This document shows positions 29,814 through 38,488 of a stretch of 64,000 nucleotides of DNA, in pieces (positions within the stretch are counted from its first letter, which is position 1; each line of letters begins with the position of its first letter). The DNA is taken from the NCBI GenBank assembly GCA_025455885.1, contig JALOLR010000006.1:101884-165883 (forward strand), given 5' to 3'. This DNA comes from Acidimicrobiales bacterium (lineage in GTDB: Bacteria; Actinomycetota; Acidimicrobiia; Acidimicrobiales; Acidimicrobilacustridaceae). The notes under the pieces are model-generated. The model searched no databases. It worked only from the letters and a program-made list of their open reading frames with translations, and was not told where the DNA came from. A program made the position numbers and the translations under genes.

Positions 29814-30800
29814 TTGAGCCACACCATCGGAGTCATCCCCGGCGACGGCATCGGCCTCGAGGTCGTTCCGGAGGCGTTGAAGGTGGTCCGCGCCGCCGGG
29901 GTCGACGTCGACACCGTCGACTACGACCTCGGCGGCGACCGCTACCGGCGCGACGGCGTCGTCCTCGACGACGCGACCGTCGCGGAGTGGCGCGGCCTCG
30001 ACGCCCTCCTGCTCGGCGCGGTGGGCACGCCCGACGTCCCCCCGGGGCTCATCGAGCGCGGGTTGCTGCTCAAGATGCGCTTCGATCTCGACCTCTACGT
30101 CAACCAGCGGCCGTTCCTCGCCCCCGACGGGTCGCACGACTTCGTCGTGATCCGGGAGAACACCGAGGGCACCTACGCCGGGGAGGGCGGCTTCCTGCGC
30201 AAGGGCACCGAGCACGAGATCGCCACCCAGGGGTCGGTGAACACCCGGTTCGGCGTCGAGCGCTGCATCCGCTACGCCTTCGAGCTCGCCCGTTCCCGTG
30301 ACGCCCGCCACCTCACGCTGGTGCACAAGACGAACGTGCTCACCTTCGCCGGCGACCTCTGGGACCGGGCCTTCAGCGCCGTCGCCGCCGAGTACCCCGA
30401 CGTCACGACGGCCTACAACCACGTCGACGCCGCCTGCATCTACTTCGTCGAGGACCCCGGGCGCTACGACGTCATCGTGACCGACAACCTCTTCGGCGAC
30501 ATCCTGACCGACCTCGGTGGCGCCGTCTCCGGCGGCATCGGACTGGCGTCGTCGGGGAACCTCAACCCGGCCCGCACCGGTCCGTCGATGTTCGAACCGG
30601 TCCACGGCTCGGCGCCCGACATCGCCGGGCAGAACCGCGCCAACCCGGTCGCCGCCATCCTCTCGGCGGCGATGATGCTCGACTTCCTGGGCGAGGCCGA
30701 CGCCGCCGCCCGTATCCGCGCCGCCTGCGCCGACACCTCGACGCTCACCGGCTCGACCACCGAGGTCGGCGACGCCGTCGCCGCCCGCCTCCAGCCTTAG
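29814..30800 (+). CDS. leuB: 3-Isopropylmalate dehydrogenase
   Basis: 328 residues, NAD-dependent oxidative decarboxylation of 3-isopropylmalate. [20 protein letters not shown] opens the protein, [13 protein letters not shown] and [19 protein letters not shown] are the substrate/metal signature, and [15 protein letters not shown] the NAD-binding loop. The start is TTG at 29814, chosen because homology begins there and CCGGAGCACACG provides a GGAG site; no ATG/GTG is better placed. It is the first gene of leuB-ilvE-cimA and is nine bases from ilvE. The related tartrate/isocitrate dehydrogenases are excluded mainly by context. Confidence 0.95.
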   Translation: MSHTIGVIPGDGIGLEVVPEALKVVRAAGVDVDTVDYDLGGDRYRRDGVVLDDATVAEWRGLDALLLGAVGTPDVPPGLIERGLLLKMRFDLDLYVNQRPFLAPDGSHDFVVIRENTEGTYAGEGGFLRKGTEHEIATQGSVNTRFGVERCIRYAFELARSRDARHLTLVHKTNVLTFAGDLWDRAFSAVAAEYPDVTTAYNHVDAACIYFVEDPGRYDVIVTDNLFGDILTDLGGAVSGGIGLASSGNLNPARTGPSMFEPVHGSAPDIAGQNRANPVAAILSAAMMLDFLGEADAAARIRAACADTSTLTGSTTEVGDAVAARLQP

Positions 30801-30809
30801 GGGAACCCC

Positions 30810-31727
30810 GTGCCCATCACACCCACCGAGAAGATCTGGATGAACGGCGAGCTCGTCGACTGGGACGACGCCCGCATCCACGTGCTCACCCACACCCTCC
30901 ACTACGGCATGGGGGTCTTCGAGGGCGTGCGCGCCTACGAGACCTCCGAGGGGCCCGCCGTGTTCCGGCTCACCGACCACATGATCCGCCTGCACAACTC
31001 GGCGAAGATCATGGGGATGGACATGCCCTACTCCGTCGAGGAGCTGGTCGCGGCCACCAAGGACGTCGTGCGGGCCAGCGGGCTGCCGTCGGCCTACATC
31101 CGCCCCATCGCCTACTACGGCTACGGCGAGATGGGCCTCAACACCCTGCCGTGCAGCGTCGACGTGTCGATCGCCTGCTGGCCGTGGGGCGCGTACCTCG
31201 GGGAGGACTCCGTCACCAAGGGCGTCAGCATGAAGGTCTCCTCGTGGACCCGCCACGACCACAACACCATGCCGCCCGCCGCGAAGACGACCGGCAACTA
31301 CGTCAACTCGTCGCTCGCGAAGGTCGAGGCCCTGAGGGCCGGTTACGACGAGGCGATCATGCTCAGCCCGCAGGGCTTCGTCAGCGAGTGCACCGGGGAG
31401 AACATCTTCGTCGCCCGCGACGGCGTCCTCATCACCCCGCCCGTCGCCGCCGGGGCGCTGGAGGGCATCACCCAGGACACCGTCATGGCGATCGCCGCCG
31501 ACTTCGGCTTCGAGACCCGCTTCGACCTGCTCACCCGCAGCGACGTCTACGTGTGCGACGAGATGTTCGTCTGCGGCACCGCCGCCGAGGTGTCGGCGGT
31601 CAACGCCGTCGACGACCGTCCCATCCCGTGCCCCGGGCCGATGACCACCGCCATCGCCGCCGAGTACGCCCGCACCGTCCGTGGTGAGGTCGACCGCTAC
31701 AAGGACTGGTTGGAGCATGTCAACTGA
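30810..31727 (+). CDS. ilvE: Branched-chain amino acid aminotransferase (class IV)
   Basis: 305 residues, fold type IV PLP enzyme for the last step of Val, Leu and Ile synthesis. IWMNGELVDWDDARIHVLTH at the N-terminus, HYGMGVFEGVRAYET, AAKTTGNYVNSSLAKVEA with PLP lysine at about residue 159, and ECTGENIFVARDG for PLP phosphate binding. It is of the short bacterial (E. coli IlvE-like) form rather than the long mycobacterial-type BCAT. GTG start nine bases after leuB; its end overlaps cimA by 11 bases. Confidence 0.96.
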   Translation: MPITPTEKIWMNGELVDWDDARIHVLTHTLHYGMGVFEGVRAYETSEGPAVFRLTDHMIRLHNSAKIMGMDMPYSVEELVAATKDVVRASGLPSAYIRPIAYYGYGEMGLNTLPCSVDVSIACWPWGAYLGEDSVTKGVSMKVSSWTRHDHNTMPPAAKTTGNYVNSSLAKVEALRAGYDEAIMLSPQGFVSECTGENIFVARDGVLITPPVAAGALEGITQDTVMAIAADFGFETRFDLLTRSDVYVCDEMFVCGTAAEVSAVNAVDDRPIPCPGPMTTAIAAEYARTVRGEVDRYKDWLEHVN

Positions 31728-33363
31728 TCCGACCCCCGTCGGTCCCACGGCCGCCGGCACCCCGGCCATGCCCGCGGCCGTGGACATCTTCGACACCACG
31801 CTGCGCGACGGCGCCCAGTTCGAGGGCATCTCGCTGTCCGTGGAGGACAAGCTCCGGGTCGCCGAGCAGCTCGACTGGCTCGGCGTGCACTGGATCGAGG
31901 GTGGCTACCCGCAGGCCAACCCGAAGGACGAGGAGTTCTTCCGACGGGCTCCCTCGGAGCTCGACCTGACCACGGCCCGACTCGTGGCGTTCGGCTCCAC
32001 GCGCCGCCCGGCGGGCAAGGTCGACGTCGACCCGACGCTCGCCGCGCTGGTGGGGGCCAGCACCGGCACGGTCTGCATCGTGGGGAAGAGCTGGGACTTC
32101 CATGTCACCGAGGCGCTGCGCACCACCCTCGACGAGGGCGTGGCGATGGTGGGCGAGTCCGTGGCGTTCCTGGCCGGGGAGGGGCTGCGGGTCTTCTTCG
32201 ACGCCGAGCACTTCTTCGACGGCTACAAGGCCAACCCCGAGTTCGCCCTGCGCGTCCTCGAGGCGGCGGCGGTCAACGGCGCCGCAGTCGTCGTGCTGTG
32301 CGACACCAACGGCGGCTCCCTTCCCCACGAGGTGCAGCGCATCACCGGCGAGGTGACGTCGCACTTCGGCTCCGACGTGGCGGTGGGGATCCACACCCAG
32401 AACGACTCGGGGTGCGCGGTGGCGAACTCGCTGGCCGCCGTGCTCGGCGGCGCCACGCAGGTCCAGGGGACCATCAACGGCTACGGCGAGCGCACCGGCA
32501 ACGCCAACCTGATGACGGTGATCCCCGACCTCACCCTGAAGCTCGGGGTCGCCACCCTCCCGCCGGGGCGCCTCGAACGCCTGACCGTCGTCAGCCACCG
32601 CGTGGCCGAGCTCGTGAACCTCCCGCCCCAGCCCGCTGATCCGTTCGTCGGCATGTCGGCGTTCGCCCACAAGGGTGGGCTCCACACCAGCGCCCTCGGG
32701 CGGGCCGGTGGTGCCACCTACGAGCACGTCGATCCGGCCGTCGTGGGCAACCACACCCGGGTCCTCGTGTCCGACCTCGGGGGACGGGCGGGGATGGTGA
32801 TGAAGGCCAACGAGTTCGGCCTCGAGCTCGACGACCGGGCCGCGGCCACCCTCAGCGAGGAGCTCAAGCGCCTCGAGAGCGAGGGGTGGCTCTTCGAGGC
32901 CGCCGACGCGTCGCTCGAGCTGTTGATGCGACGCGCCGCCGGGTGGGAGCAGCCCTGGTTCCAGGTCGAGGCCTACCGGGTGTCCAGCTACCACCGCGAG
33001 GGCCCCGTCATGCCGGCCGGCGAGGTCGAGGTCAGCGTCGAGGCGACCGTGAAGCTCTGGATCGACGGCCGCCGGGTGGCGGCGGTGGGGGAGGGCAACG
33101 GACCGGTCAACGCGCTCGACGCCGCGGTTCGGCGCGCCCTCAACGGGCGCTTCCCCGTCCTCGACCGGATCCACCTCACCGACTTCAAGGTGCGGGTCGT
33201 CGACGGCGGGGCGGCCACCGGGGCCATGGTGCGGGTGCTGGTCGACTCCACCGACGGCGAGCGGGTGTGGACCACCGTCGGCGTCGACAGCAACGTCATC
33301 GAGGCGGCGTGGCAGGCGCTGATGGACTCCATCGAGTTCGGTCTGCTCCACGGGCACGGCTGA
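31717..33363 (+). CDS. cimA: (R)-Citramalate synthase
   Basis: 548 residues. It condenses pyruvate with acetyl-CoA to citramalate, giving 2-oxobutyrate for isoleucine without threonine deaminase; LeuCD and LeuB process the intermediates. The TIM barrel opens DIFDTTLRDGAQFEGISLSV; WIEGGYPQANPKDEEFF is typical of this subfamily and different from LeuA (VIEAGFP). HTQNDSGCAVANSLAAV supplies the metal histidines and the C-terminal domain is the regulatory LeuA_dimer type. ATG at 31717, overlapping ilvE by 11 bases behind TTGGAGC. It is followed by a perfect hairpin. Genetic context with leuB and ilvE supports the assignment over a second LeuA. Confidence 0.95.
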   Translation: MSTDPTPVGPTAAGTPAMPAAVDIFDTTLRDGAQFEGISLSVEDKLRVAEQLDWLGVHWIEGGYPQANPKDEEFFRRAPSELDLTTARLVAFGSTRRPAGKVDVDPTLAALVGASTGTVCIVGKSWDFHVTEALRTTLDEGVAMVGESVAFLAGEGLRVFFDAEHFFDGYKANPEFALRVLEAAAVNGAAVVVLCDTNGGSLPHEVQRITGEVTSHFGSDVAVGIHTQNDSGCAVANSLAAVLGGATQVQGTINGYGERTGNANLMTVIPDLTLKLGVATLPPGRLERLTVVSHRVAELVNLPPQPADPFVGMSAFAHKGGLHTSALGRAGGATYEHVDPAVVGNHTRVLVSDLGGRAGMVMKANEFGLELDDRAAATLSEELKRLESEGWLFEAADASLELLMRRAAGWEQPWFQVEAYRVSSYHREGPVMPAGEVEVSVEATVKLWIDGRRVAAVGEGNGPVNALDAAVRRALNGRFPVLDRIHLTDFKVRVVDGGAATGAMVRVLVDSTDGERVWTTVGVDSNVIEAAWQALMDSIEFGLLHGHG

Positions 33364-33372
33364 GGGGCCTGC

Positions 33373-33394
33373 GCCGCCCACTATCGTGGGCGGC
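33373..33394 (+). terminator. Perfect hairpin after cimA, overlapping the next gene's promoter
   Basis: GCCGCCCAC (33373-33381) pairs with GTGGGCGGC (33386-33394) around the loop TATC. The likely -10 box of the following gene, TATCGT (33382-33387), lies in the loop and the first bases of the right arm. There is no U-run. Confidence 0.65.
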
Positions 33395-33395
33395 G

Positions 33396-33959
33396 ATGGC
33401 AGCCCCCGACTACGTCCCCGCCCCGACCGACGACAAGGCCCGCGTCTACGTCTCGCCTCCCTGGCGACCCGACTCGTGGATGGCCGACCGGCCCGCCGAG
33501 CTCGCCGGGCGCCAGCCGTCGGGCCCCGGGCTCGGCAGCCCCGGTCCCGATCAGGGCTATGCCCTGAAGCTGGCCAACCAGTTCCGTGACCGGCTCGTGC
33601 TCACGCCGGGCGAGCACGAGGACGACGCCCTGGCCGGCTGCCTGGCCATCGCCATGCGCCGGGCCGCGCTGTTCGGACGCGCGCCGATGATCCACGACCT
33701 CACCGTCGCCCTCGGCCTCTGGAGCTACCTGGTCGAACCGCCGGCGGACCTGGCGGTCGTGCGCCGCGCGGTGTTCGCCGGGGTGGCGAGCACCCACCAC
33801 TACACCGAGCGGCGGGCGATCGCCGACGGCGTGCCCGAGGACGTGCTGCGCCGGTCGCCGGCGGAGATCTCCGAGCTCACCCGCAACGACCCGTCGCGGG
33901 TGGTCGCCATCGCCACGGCGATACGTGACGGCGCCGACCTCGGGGCCGTCACGCACTGA
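33396..33959 (+). CDS. Conserved-looking protein of unknown function
   Basis: 187 residues, not recognised. The N-terminus is Pro-rich with VYVSPPWRPDSWMADRPAEL; the rest is mostly alpha-helical (YALKLANQFRDRLVL, DDALAGCLAIAMRRAALFGR, IHDLTVALGLWSYLVEP, RRAVFAGVASTHHYTERRAI, DPSRVVAIATAIRDG). The pair of His in STHHYTERR is the only striking polar motif. No signal peptide or membrane helix. ATG at 33396 is eight bases after TATCGT. It is convergent with the L,D-transpeptidase gene. Confidence 0.65.
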   Translation: MAAPDYVPAPTDDKARVYVSPPWRPDSWMADRPAELAGRQPSGPGLGSPGPDQGYALKLANQFRDRLVLTPGEHEDDALAGCLAIAMRRAALFGRAPMIHDLTVALGLWSYLVEPPADLAVVRRAVFAGVASTHHYTERRAIADGVPEDVLRRSPAEISELTRNDPSRVVAIATAIRDGADLGAVTH

Positions 33960-33992
33960 CGGCGCGGCCTCGGTGCCCGGGGGCGCCGAGGT

Positions 33993-34853
33993 TCAGCCGG
34001 CGACGACCGTGACGGGGGTGCCGGCCGGCAGCGTCTCGGCCAGCCGTGTGACCACGTCGTTGGGCATCCGGATGCAGCCGTTCGAGGCCTGGCTGCCGAT
34101 GAGGTCGGGTTGGTTGGTGCCGTGGAAGGCGATGACCGGGAGCCCGCCGTCGAACGTCTCGAGGGTCTCGCTGTAGGCGCTCGTCGACAGGATCCAGGGG
34201 CCGAACGCCCCGCCCGCGTTGGACTGCGGGATCATCTCGTTCAGGTAGTAGATCCCGACCGGGGTCGGGGTGGCGTCCTTGCCGACGACGACCCCGGTCT
34301 GCTCGATCAGCTCTTCGCCGTCGTAGACCTTCAGGTCGAACTCGGCCAGGTTGAGCTCCATGCGGTAGGAGTGCGAGGTGAGCTCCACGTCGGCGGCGCG
34401 CACCCACCCCTCCATACCGTTCGGACGGGCCGGGAGCATGACCCGGAGCCAGTCGCCCGCCGACTCGGTGACCACCATCACCAGGGGGTTGTCGAAGTAC
34501 GTCGGGTTCTCGAAGCTCCACCCGGCGTCGGTCTTGGCGCTGCCCGCCGAGTTGAGCCCCACCCTGGGGATGGGCTCCACGGCATCGGCCTCGGAGGGCG
34601 TGGTGGTGGGCGGGGTGGGCTGGTCGTTGACCGCTTCGGGCGGCCGCTCGGCGAGGACCTCGATCTCGGGGACCTTCGCCGTGGCGACGACGGTGACGAA
34701 CGGGTCGGGTGCGGCGGCGGTCGTGGTGGTCGTCTCGACGACCCCGACGACCTGGGCGTCGCCGCTCGAGCACGCGGCCGCTCCGGTGGCCAGGCCGAGG
34801 GCGACGGCCAGGATGACGAGGAGCCGGGCCAGCCGGCTGTCACGGGGGTTCAC
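33993..34853 (-). CDS. L,D-transpeptidase (YkuD) lipoprotein
   Basis: 286 residues from GTG 34853. N-terminal lipoprotein-type signal (RLARLLVILAVALGLATGAAAC, Cys as lipidation site), a Thr/Pro-rich linker and an SH3-like middle (WLRVMLPARPNGMEGWV). The YkuD catalytic domain follows from about residue 165, with YDGEELIEQTGVVVG and the active-site HGT ... GSQASNGCIRM (Cys in SxGCIRM). It makes 3-3 crosslinks in peptidoglycan or attaches proteins to it. An ATG at 34871 would add six residues; the GTG is preferred because TACCGT on the minus strand lies eight bases before it. It is divergent from gltX with overlapping -10 boxes. Confidence 0.92.
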   Translation of the reverse strand: MNPRDSRLARLLVILAVALGLATGAAACSSGDAQVVGVVETTTTTAAAPDPFVTVVATAKVPEIEVLAERPPEAVNDQPTPPTTTPSEADAVEPIPRVGLNSAGSAKTDAGWSFENPTYFDNPLVMVVTESAGDWLRVMLPARPNGMEGWVRAADVELTSHSYRMELNLAEFDLKVYDGEELIEQTGVVVGKDATPTPVGIYYLNEMIPQSNAGGAFGPWILSTSAYSETLETFDGGLPVIAFHGTNQPDLIGSQASNGCIRMPNDVVTRLAETLPAGTPVTVVAG

Positions 34854-34861
34854 GGGTGCCG

Positions 34862-34871
34862 ACGGTACCAT
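34862..34871. promoter_or_regulatory. Overlapping back-to-back -10 boxes of ldt and gltX
   Basis: TACCAT at 34866-34871 (plus strand) lies six bases before the gltX GTG at 34878. TACCGT on the minus strand (complement of 34862-34867) lies eight bases before the L,D-transpeptidase GTG. They share the central TA of GGTACC, so the two promoters cannot be occupied together. The -35 regions are weak. Confidence 0.55.
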
Positions 34872-34877
34872 CGCCGC

Positions 34878-36326
34878 GTGAGTTCTCTCCGCGCGCCCCA
34901 GCCGCCGCCCACGGGTCCCGTGAGGGTGCGCTTCGCCCCCTCGCCGACCGGGTATCTCCACATCGGCGGGGCCCGCACGGCGCTGTTCAACTGGCTCTTC
35001 GCCCGCCAGCAGGGGGGCGAGTTCCTCCTGCGGATCGAGGACACCGACGCCGAGCGGTCGCGGCCCGAGCTGATCGACGTCATCTTCCGTGCCCTCGAGT
35101 GGTTGGGCCTCGAGTGGGACGGGACGCCGGTCCACCAGTCCGAGCGGGCACCGGCCTACGCCGAGGCGATCGACCGGCTCCTGGTCGACGGGGCGGCCTA
35201 TTGGTGCGACTGCACCCCTGACGAGGTGAAGGCCCGAGCCGAGGCCCGCGGTGGCCCTCCCGGCTACGACGGGCACTGCCGCGACCGCGGACTCGGCCCG
35301 GGGGAGGGCCGGGTCGTCCGGTTCCGCGTGCCCACCGACGGCGTCACCGCCTTCACCGACGTGATCCGGGGCGAGGTCGTGTTCGACAACGCCAACCTCG
35401 ACGACTTCGTCGTCCAGCGCTCGAGCGGCACACCGATGTTCCACCTCGCCAACGCCGTCGACGACGCCGCCCAGGGGATCACCCATGTCGTGCGGGGCGA
35501 GGACCTCATCAACGTCACGCCCAAGGTGCTCCTGCTCCGCGACGCTCTCGACCTGCCCGGCGAGCTCGTGTTCGCCCACCTGCCGCTGATCGTGAACGAG
35601 AAGCGCCAGAAGCTCTCGAAGCGTCGTGACGACGTGAGCGTGGGCGACTACATCGACCGCGGCTACCTCGCCGAGGCGATGGTCAACTACCTGGCCACGC
35701 TGGGCTGGGGCCCGCCCGACGGCATCGAGATCCGTCCGTTGCCCGAGATCGTGCAGGCGTTCCGCCTCGCCGACGTCAACCGGGCCGGGGCGTTCTTCGA
35801 CGTCAAGAAGCTCCGTCACTTCAACGGCGAGTACATCCGGGCGCTGCCCACCCCCGAGTTCGTCACCCGGTCCACGCCGTGGCTCTTCGCGCCCGATGTG
35901 GCGTGGGCGCCCGGTCGTTTCGACGCGGCCGGCTTCGAACGGATGGCGCCGCTCGTGCAGGAGCGGGTGGCCGTGCTGTCCGAGGTCCCGGACTACGTCG
36001 ACTTCCTGTTCCTCGAGGACCCGGTCGTCGACGAGGCGTCCTGGACGAAGGTGATGGTCAAGGGCCGCGACCTCGCCGTCGAGGTCCTCGACCACGCCGT
36101 GAAGCGCTTCGCCGACTGCGAGTGGGACGTCGCCGGCATCGAGGCGGCGTTGTTCTCCTACGCCGCGGAGCACGACGTGGCCAAGGGCAAGGTGCAGGCG
36201 CCGGTGCGGGTCGCCGTCACCGGTCGCACCGTCGGCCCCCCGCTCTTCGAATCGCTGGAGGTGCTCGGCCGCGAGGAGTCGTTGCGTCGCCTCGGCGCGG
36301 CGCGGGACGGGGTGCGAGAGGCGTGA
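34878..36326 (+). CDS. gltX: Glutamyl-tRNA synthetase (probably non-discriminating)
   Basis: 482 residues, class I aminoacyl-tRNA synthetase. The ATP motif HIGH is present as HIGGARTALFNWLF, and KMSKS as KLSKR in NEKRQKLSKRRDD; RIEDTDAERSRPE is the family signature. Cysteines in YWCDCTPDEV and GHCRD could bind zinc. No glutaminyl-tRNA synthetase is seen, and most actinobacteria glutaminylate tRNA-Gln via GatCAB, so this enzyme probably charges both tRNA-Glu and tRNA-Gln. A tRNA-Gln gene lies 0.7 kb downstream. GTG start with a leaderless-type promoter; the longer upstream frame is not coding. Confidence 0.96.
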   Translation: MSSLRAPQPPPTGPVRVRFAPSPTGYLHIGGARTALFNWLFARQQGGEFLLRIEDTDAERSRPELIDVIFRALEWLGLEWDGTPVHQSERAPAYAEAIDRLLVDGAAYWCDCTPDEVKARAEARGGPPGYDGHCRDRGLGPGEGRVVRFRVPTDGVTAFTDVIRGEVVFDNANLDDFVVQRSSGTPMFHLANAVDDAAQGITHVVRGEDLINVTPKVLLLRDALDLPGELVFAHLPLIVNEKRQKLSKRRDDVSVGDYIDRGYLAEAMVNYLATLGWGPPDGIEIRPLPEIVQAFRLADVNRAGAFFDVKKLRHFNGEYIRALPTPEFVTRSTPWLFAPDVAWAPGRFDAAGFERMAPLVQERVAVLSEVPDYVDFLFLEDPVVDEASWTKVMVKGRDLAVEVLDHAVKRFADCEWDVAGIEAALFSYAAEHDVAKGKVQAPVRVAVTGRTVGPPLFESLEVLGREESLRRLGAARDGVREA

Positions 36327-36333
36327 GCCGGGG

Positions 36334-36930
36334 GTGATCCGCTGGGGCCTCCGGCTGGTCGTGCTGCTCGGTCTCCTCGGCGTCCTGTACGTCGGCGTCA
36401 CCTTCGTGCAGGTCTGGCAGGCCTCGAACCAGGACGACGCCACGCCCGCCTCGGCGATCGTGGTGATGGGCGCCGCCCAGTGGAACGGGCGCCCGTCCCC
36501 GGTCCTGCAGGCCCGGCTCGACCACGCCGCCCAGCTGTACCGCGACGGCGCCGCCCCGATCGTGGTGGTCACCGGGGGGAAGCAGATCGGCGACGCCGTC
36601 ACCCAGGGCCAGAGCGGGTATCGGTACCTGCGCGAGATCGGCCTCCCCGACGAGGCCATCAAGGTGGAGGTCGAGGGGACGAACAGCTACGAGGAGCTGT
36701 CGGCGTCGGCGCTGATCGTCGACCAGGCCGGGACGGGGCGCAACGTGATCGTCGTGACGGACCCCTACCACGCCGAGCGGGTGGAGGCCATCGCCCGAGA
36801 GGTCGGCCTCGACGCCCACGTCTCGCCGACCGATTCCTCGACCACGCTCCGGGGCCTCGTCCGCGAGACCGCGGCGGTGGCGGCCGGGCGGATCGTGGGC
36901 TACCGGCGGCTGTCCTCCTGGCTCTCGTGA
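36334..36930 (+). CDS. YdcF family membrane protein (DUF218)
   Basis: 198 residues. Membrane helix at residues 5-24 (GLRLVVLLGLLGVLYVGVTF), then the DUF218 fold: AIVVMGAAQWNGRPSPVLQARLDHA, IVVVTGGKQIGDAVTQGQSGYRYL, EVEGTNSYEELSASAL and VVTDPYHAERVEAIAREVGL. Homologues (SanA/YdcF) are tied to envelope integrity, but the reaction is unknown. GTG start seven bases after the gltX stop, so it is co-transcribed with gltX. The globular part would face the outside. Confidence 0.88.
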   Translation: MIRWGLRLVVLLGLLGVLYVGVTFVQVWQASNQDDATPASAIVVMGAAQWNGRPSPVLQARLDHAAQLYRDGAAPIVVVTGGKQIGDAVTQGQSGYRYLREIGLPDEAIKVEVEGTNSYEELSASALIVDQAGTGRNVIVVTDPYHAERVEAIAREVGLDAHVSPTDSSTTLRGLVRETAAVAAGRIVGYRRLSSWLS

Positions 36931-36987
36931 GGTTGGTCGCCCCTCGGGTCAGCCGGTACCCTCGGCGTGCCCTCCGGGGACCATCCT

Positions 36988-37059
36988 TCGGGGGTGGTGT
37001 AATTGGCAACACGACTGGTTCTGGTCCAGCTGTTGGGGGTTCGAGTCCTCCCCCCCGAG
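36988..37059 (+). tRNA. tRNA-Gln (CUG)
   Basis: A 72-base cloverleaf. Acceptor TCGGGGG pairs with CCCCCGA (7 bp), D stem GTGT/ACAC with an eight-base loop containing TTGG, anticodon loop TTCTGGT with anticodon CTG at 37021-37023, variable loop of four bases and T arm with TTCGAGT. The discriminator is G and CCA is not encoded. The outer pair of the anticodon stem (A27-C43) is mismatched. It follows gltX-ydcF and precedes a strong terminator. Confidence 0.95.
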
Positions 37060-37067
37060 CACGACGA

Positions 37068-37099
37068 TCACGGGCGCCGACTCCGGTCGGCGCCCGTGA
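37068..37099 (+). terminator. Perfect terminator hairpin after tRNA-Gln
   Basis: Arms TCACGGGCGCCGAC (37068-37081) and GTCGGCGCCCGTGA (37086-37099) pair over 14 bp around TCCG. No U-run, the common I-shape in actinobacteria. Confidence 0.85.
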
Positions 37100-37114
37100 C
37101 GCGTCCGGGCTCCG

Positions 37115-38365
37115 ATGGGGGAATTCGCGCTGAACCCGGCGAGACTCCGGGGCGTGGAACGGTGCGACGTCGCAGTGATCGGAGCCGGCCCGGCGGGCTC
37201 CGCGGCCGCCACCTGGGCGGCCCGCGCCGGGGCCGACGTGGTGCTGTTCGAGAAGGCGGCGCGGGGGCGCGACAAGTCCTGTGGTGACGGGCTGACGCCC
37301 CGGGCGGTCGCGGAGCTCGACGATCTCGGGGTCGACATGGACGGCTTCCACCGCATCGACGGCCTGCGGGTCCAGGCGGGTCGCGCCGAGCGCGAGGTCC
37401 TCTGGCCCGACGGGCCCTTCCCCGCCCGCGGCGCGGTCGCCCCCCGGGCCCAGTTCGACGCGCTGTTGATGGACACGGCGGCCAAGGCCGGCGCCGACCT
37501 CCGTGAGCACTGCGCCGCCGAGCCGATCGTCGATCGGGGGCGGGTCACCGGCGTCCGAACGGCGGCTGGCGACGTCACCGCCGACCTCGTGGTGGTGGCG
37601 TCCGGTGCGGGCTCCCCGGCGGCCCGGGCCCTCGGGGCCGTGCGGGTCCCCTCCTCGCCGTTCGGCCTCGCCATCCGCGCCTACATCCCGTCCACCCGGG
37701 CCGACGACCGCTACATGGAGGCCTGCCTCACCGTGAAGGGTCCGGACGGCGGCATCGTCCCCGGGTACGGCTGGGTGTTCCCGGCCGGTGACGGGATGGT
37801 GAACGTCGGTGTGGGAGCGCTGTCGACGATGCGCAACTTCTCCGACCTCAACCTCAACCGGATGCTCGCCGCCTACACCGAGCAGATCCGTGAGAGCTGG
37901 GGGCTCGGGGAGGTGATCGCCCGCCCGAAGGCGTGGCGTCTCCCCATGCACGTCGCCCACCGGGGCGGCCCCGGGTGGGTGGCGATCGGCGACGCCGCCG
38001 GGCTGGTCAACCCGTTCAACGGTGAGGGGATCGACTACGGCATGGAGACGGGTCGTCTCGCCGCAGCCTGCTTCGTCGACTCACCTCACCATGCCCACGT
38101 GGCCTACCTCCATCGCCTGGAGGCGGAGTACGACGAGTTCTTCGCCACCGCCCGGCGCTTCGCGTGGGTCATCGGCCGGCCGCAGTTGCTGCGGGTGCTG
38201 CTGGGCTTCGCCCTCTCGACGGGGTTCACCATGCGCCTCGTCCTCGACATCATGGCCAACCTCGTCGAACCCGAGCACCCCGGCCTCGCCGGCCGGGCGC
38301 TCTCGATCGGCGGGCGGGGCCTGGCCCTGCTCGACCCGGTGCTCACCCGCCCCGCGGCACGTTAG
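37115..38365 (+). CDS. FAD-dependent geranylgeranyl reductase family oxidoreductase
   Basis: 416 residues. FAD-binding GxGxxG in CDVAVIGAGPAGSAAATWAA, the family motif CGDGLTPRAV (substrate/FAD site) and the C-terminal GDAAGLVNPFNGEGIDYGMETGR. Members hydrogenate isoprenoid chains such as those of menaquinone or lipid-linked carriers. ATG at 37115, 15 bases after the terminator; a GTG at 37154 is an alternative. A hydrophobic C-terminal part (LLRVLLGFALSTGFTMRLVLDIM) suggests peripheral membrane contact. The substrate, possibly menaquinone as for MenJ, is an inference. Confidence 0.9.
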   Translation: MGEFALNPARLRGVERCDVAVIGAGPAGSAAATWAARAGADVVLFEKAARGRDKSCGDGLTPRAVAELDDLGVDMDGFHRIDGLRVQAGRAEREVLWPDGPFPARGAVAPRAQFDALLMDTAAKAGADLREHCAAEPIVDRGRVTGVRTAAGDVTADLVVVASGAGSPAARALGAVRVPSSPFGLAIRAYIPSTRADDRYMEACLTVKGPDGGIVPGYGWVFPAGDGMVNVGVGALSTMRNFSDLNLNRMLAAYTEQIRESWGLGEVIARPKAWRLPMHVAHRGGPGWVAIGDAAGLVNPFNGEGIDYGMETGRLAAACFVDSPHHAHVAYLHRLEAEYDEFFATARRFAWVIGRPQLLRVLLGFALSTGFTMRLVLDIMANLVEPEHPGLAGRALSIGGRGLALLDPVLTRPAAR

Positions 38366-38422
38366 GGGAGGCCTCCGGGCCCGTCCCCGCGAGCTGTCCG
38401 CCGGGCGGGGGTCGAGGTCGGC

Positions 38423-38455
38423 TATATTGCGGTTCCGTTACGGCCAAGCCGTGAC
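38423..38455 (+). promoter_or_regulatory. -10 box and 5' hairpin before the M15 peptidase gene
   Basis: TATATT (38423-38428) is the most AT-rich -10 box in the window. The predicted transcript begins with a hairpin: GTTACGGC (38437-38444) pairs with GCCGTGAC (38448-38455) over eight bp. The 60-base leader is too short for the c-di-AMP riboswitch often found before cell-wall hydrolases. Confidence 0.5.
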
Positions 38456-38488
38456 CCGCACCCCGCAGCCGTTCGGAGCGCCCTCTTC

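Noticed and set aside
38366..38488. c-di-AMP (ydaO) riboswitch before the M15 peptidase
   Set aside because: None of the conserved ydaO core blocks can be seen and the likely leader is 60 bases; only one simple hairpin is present.
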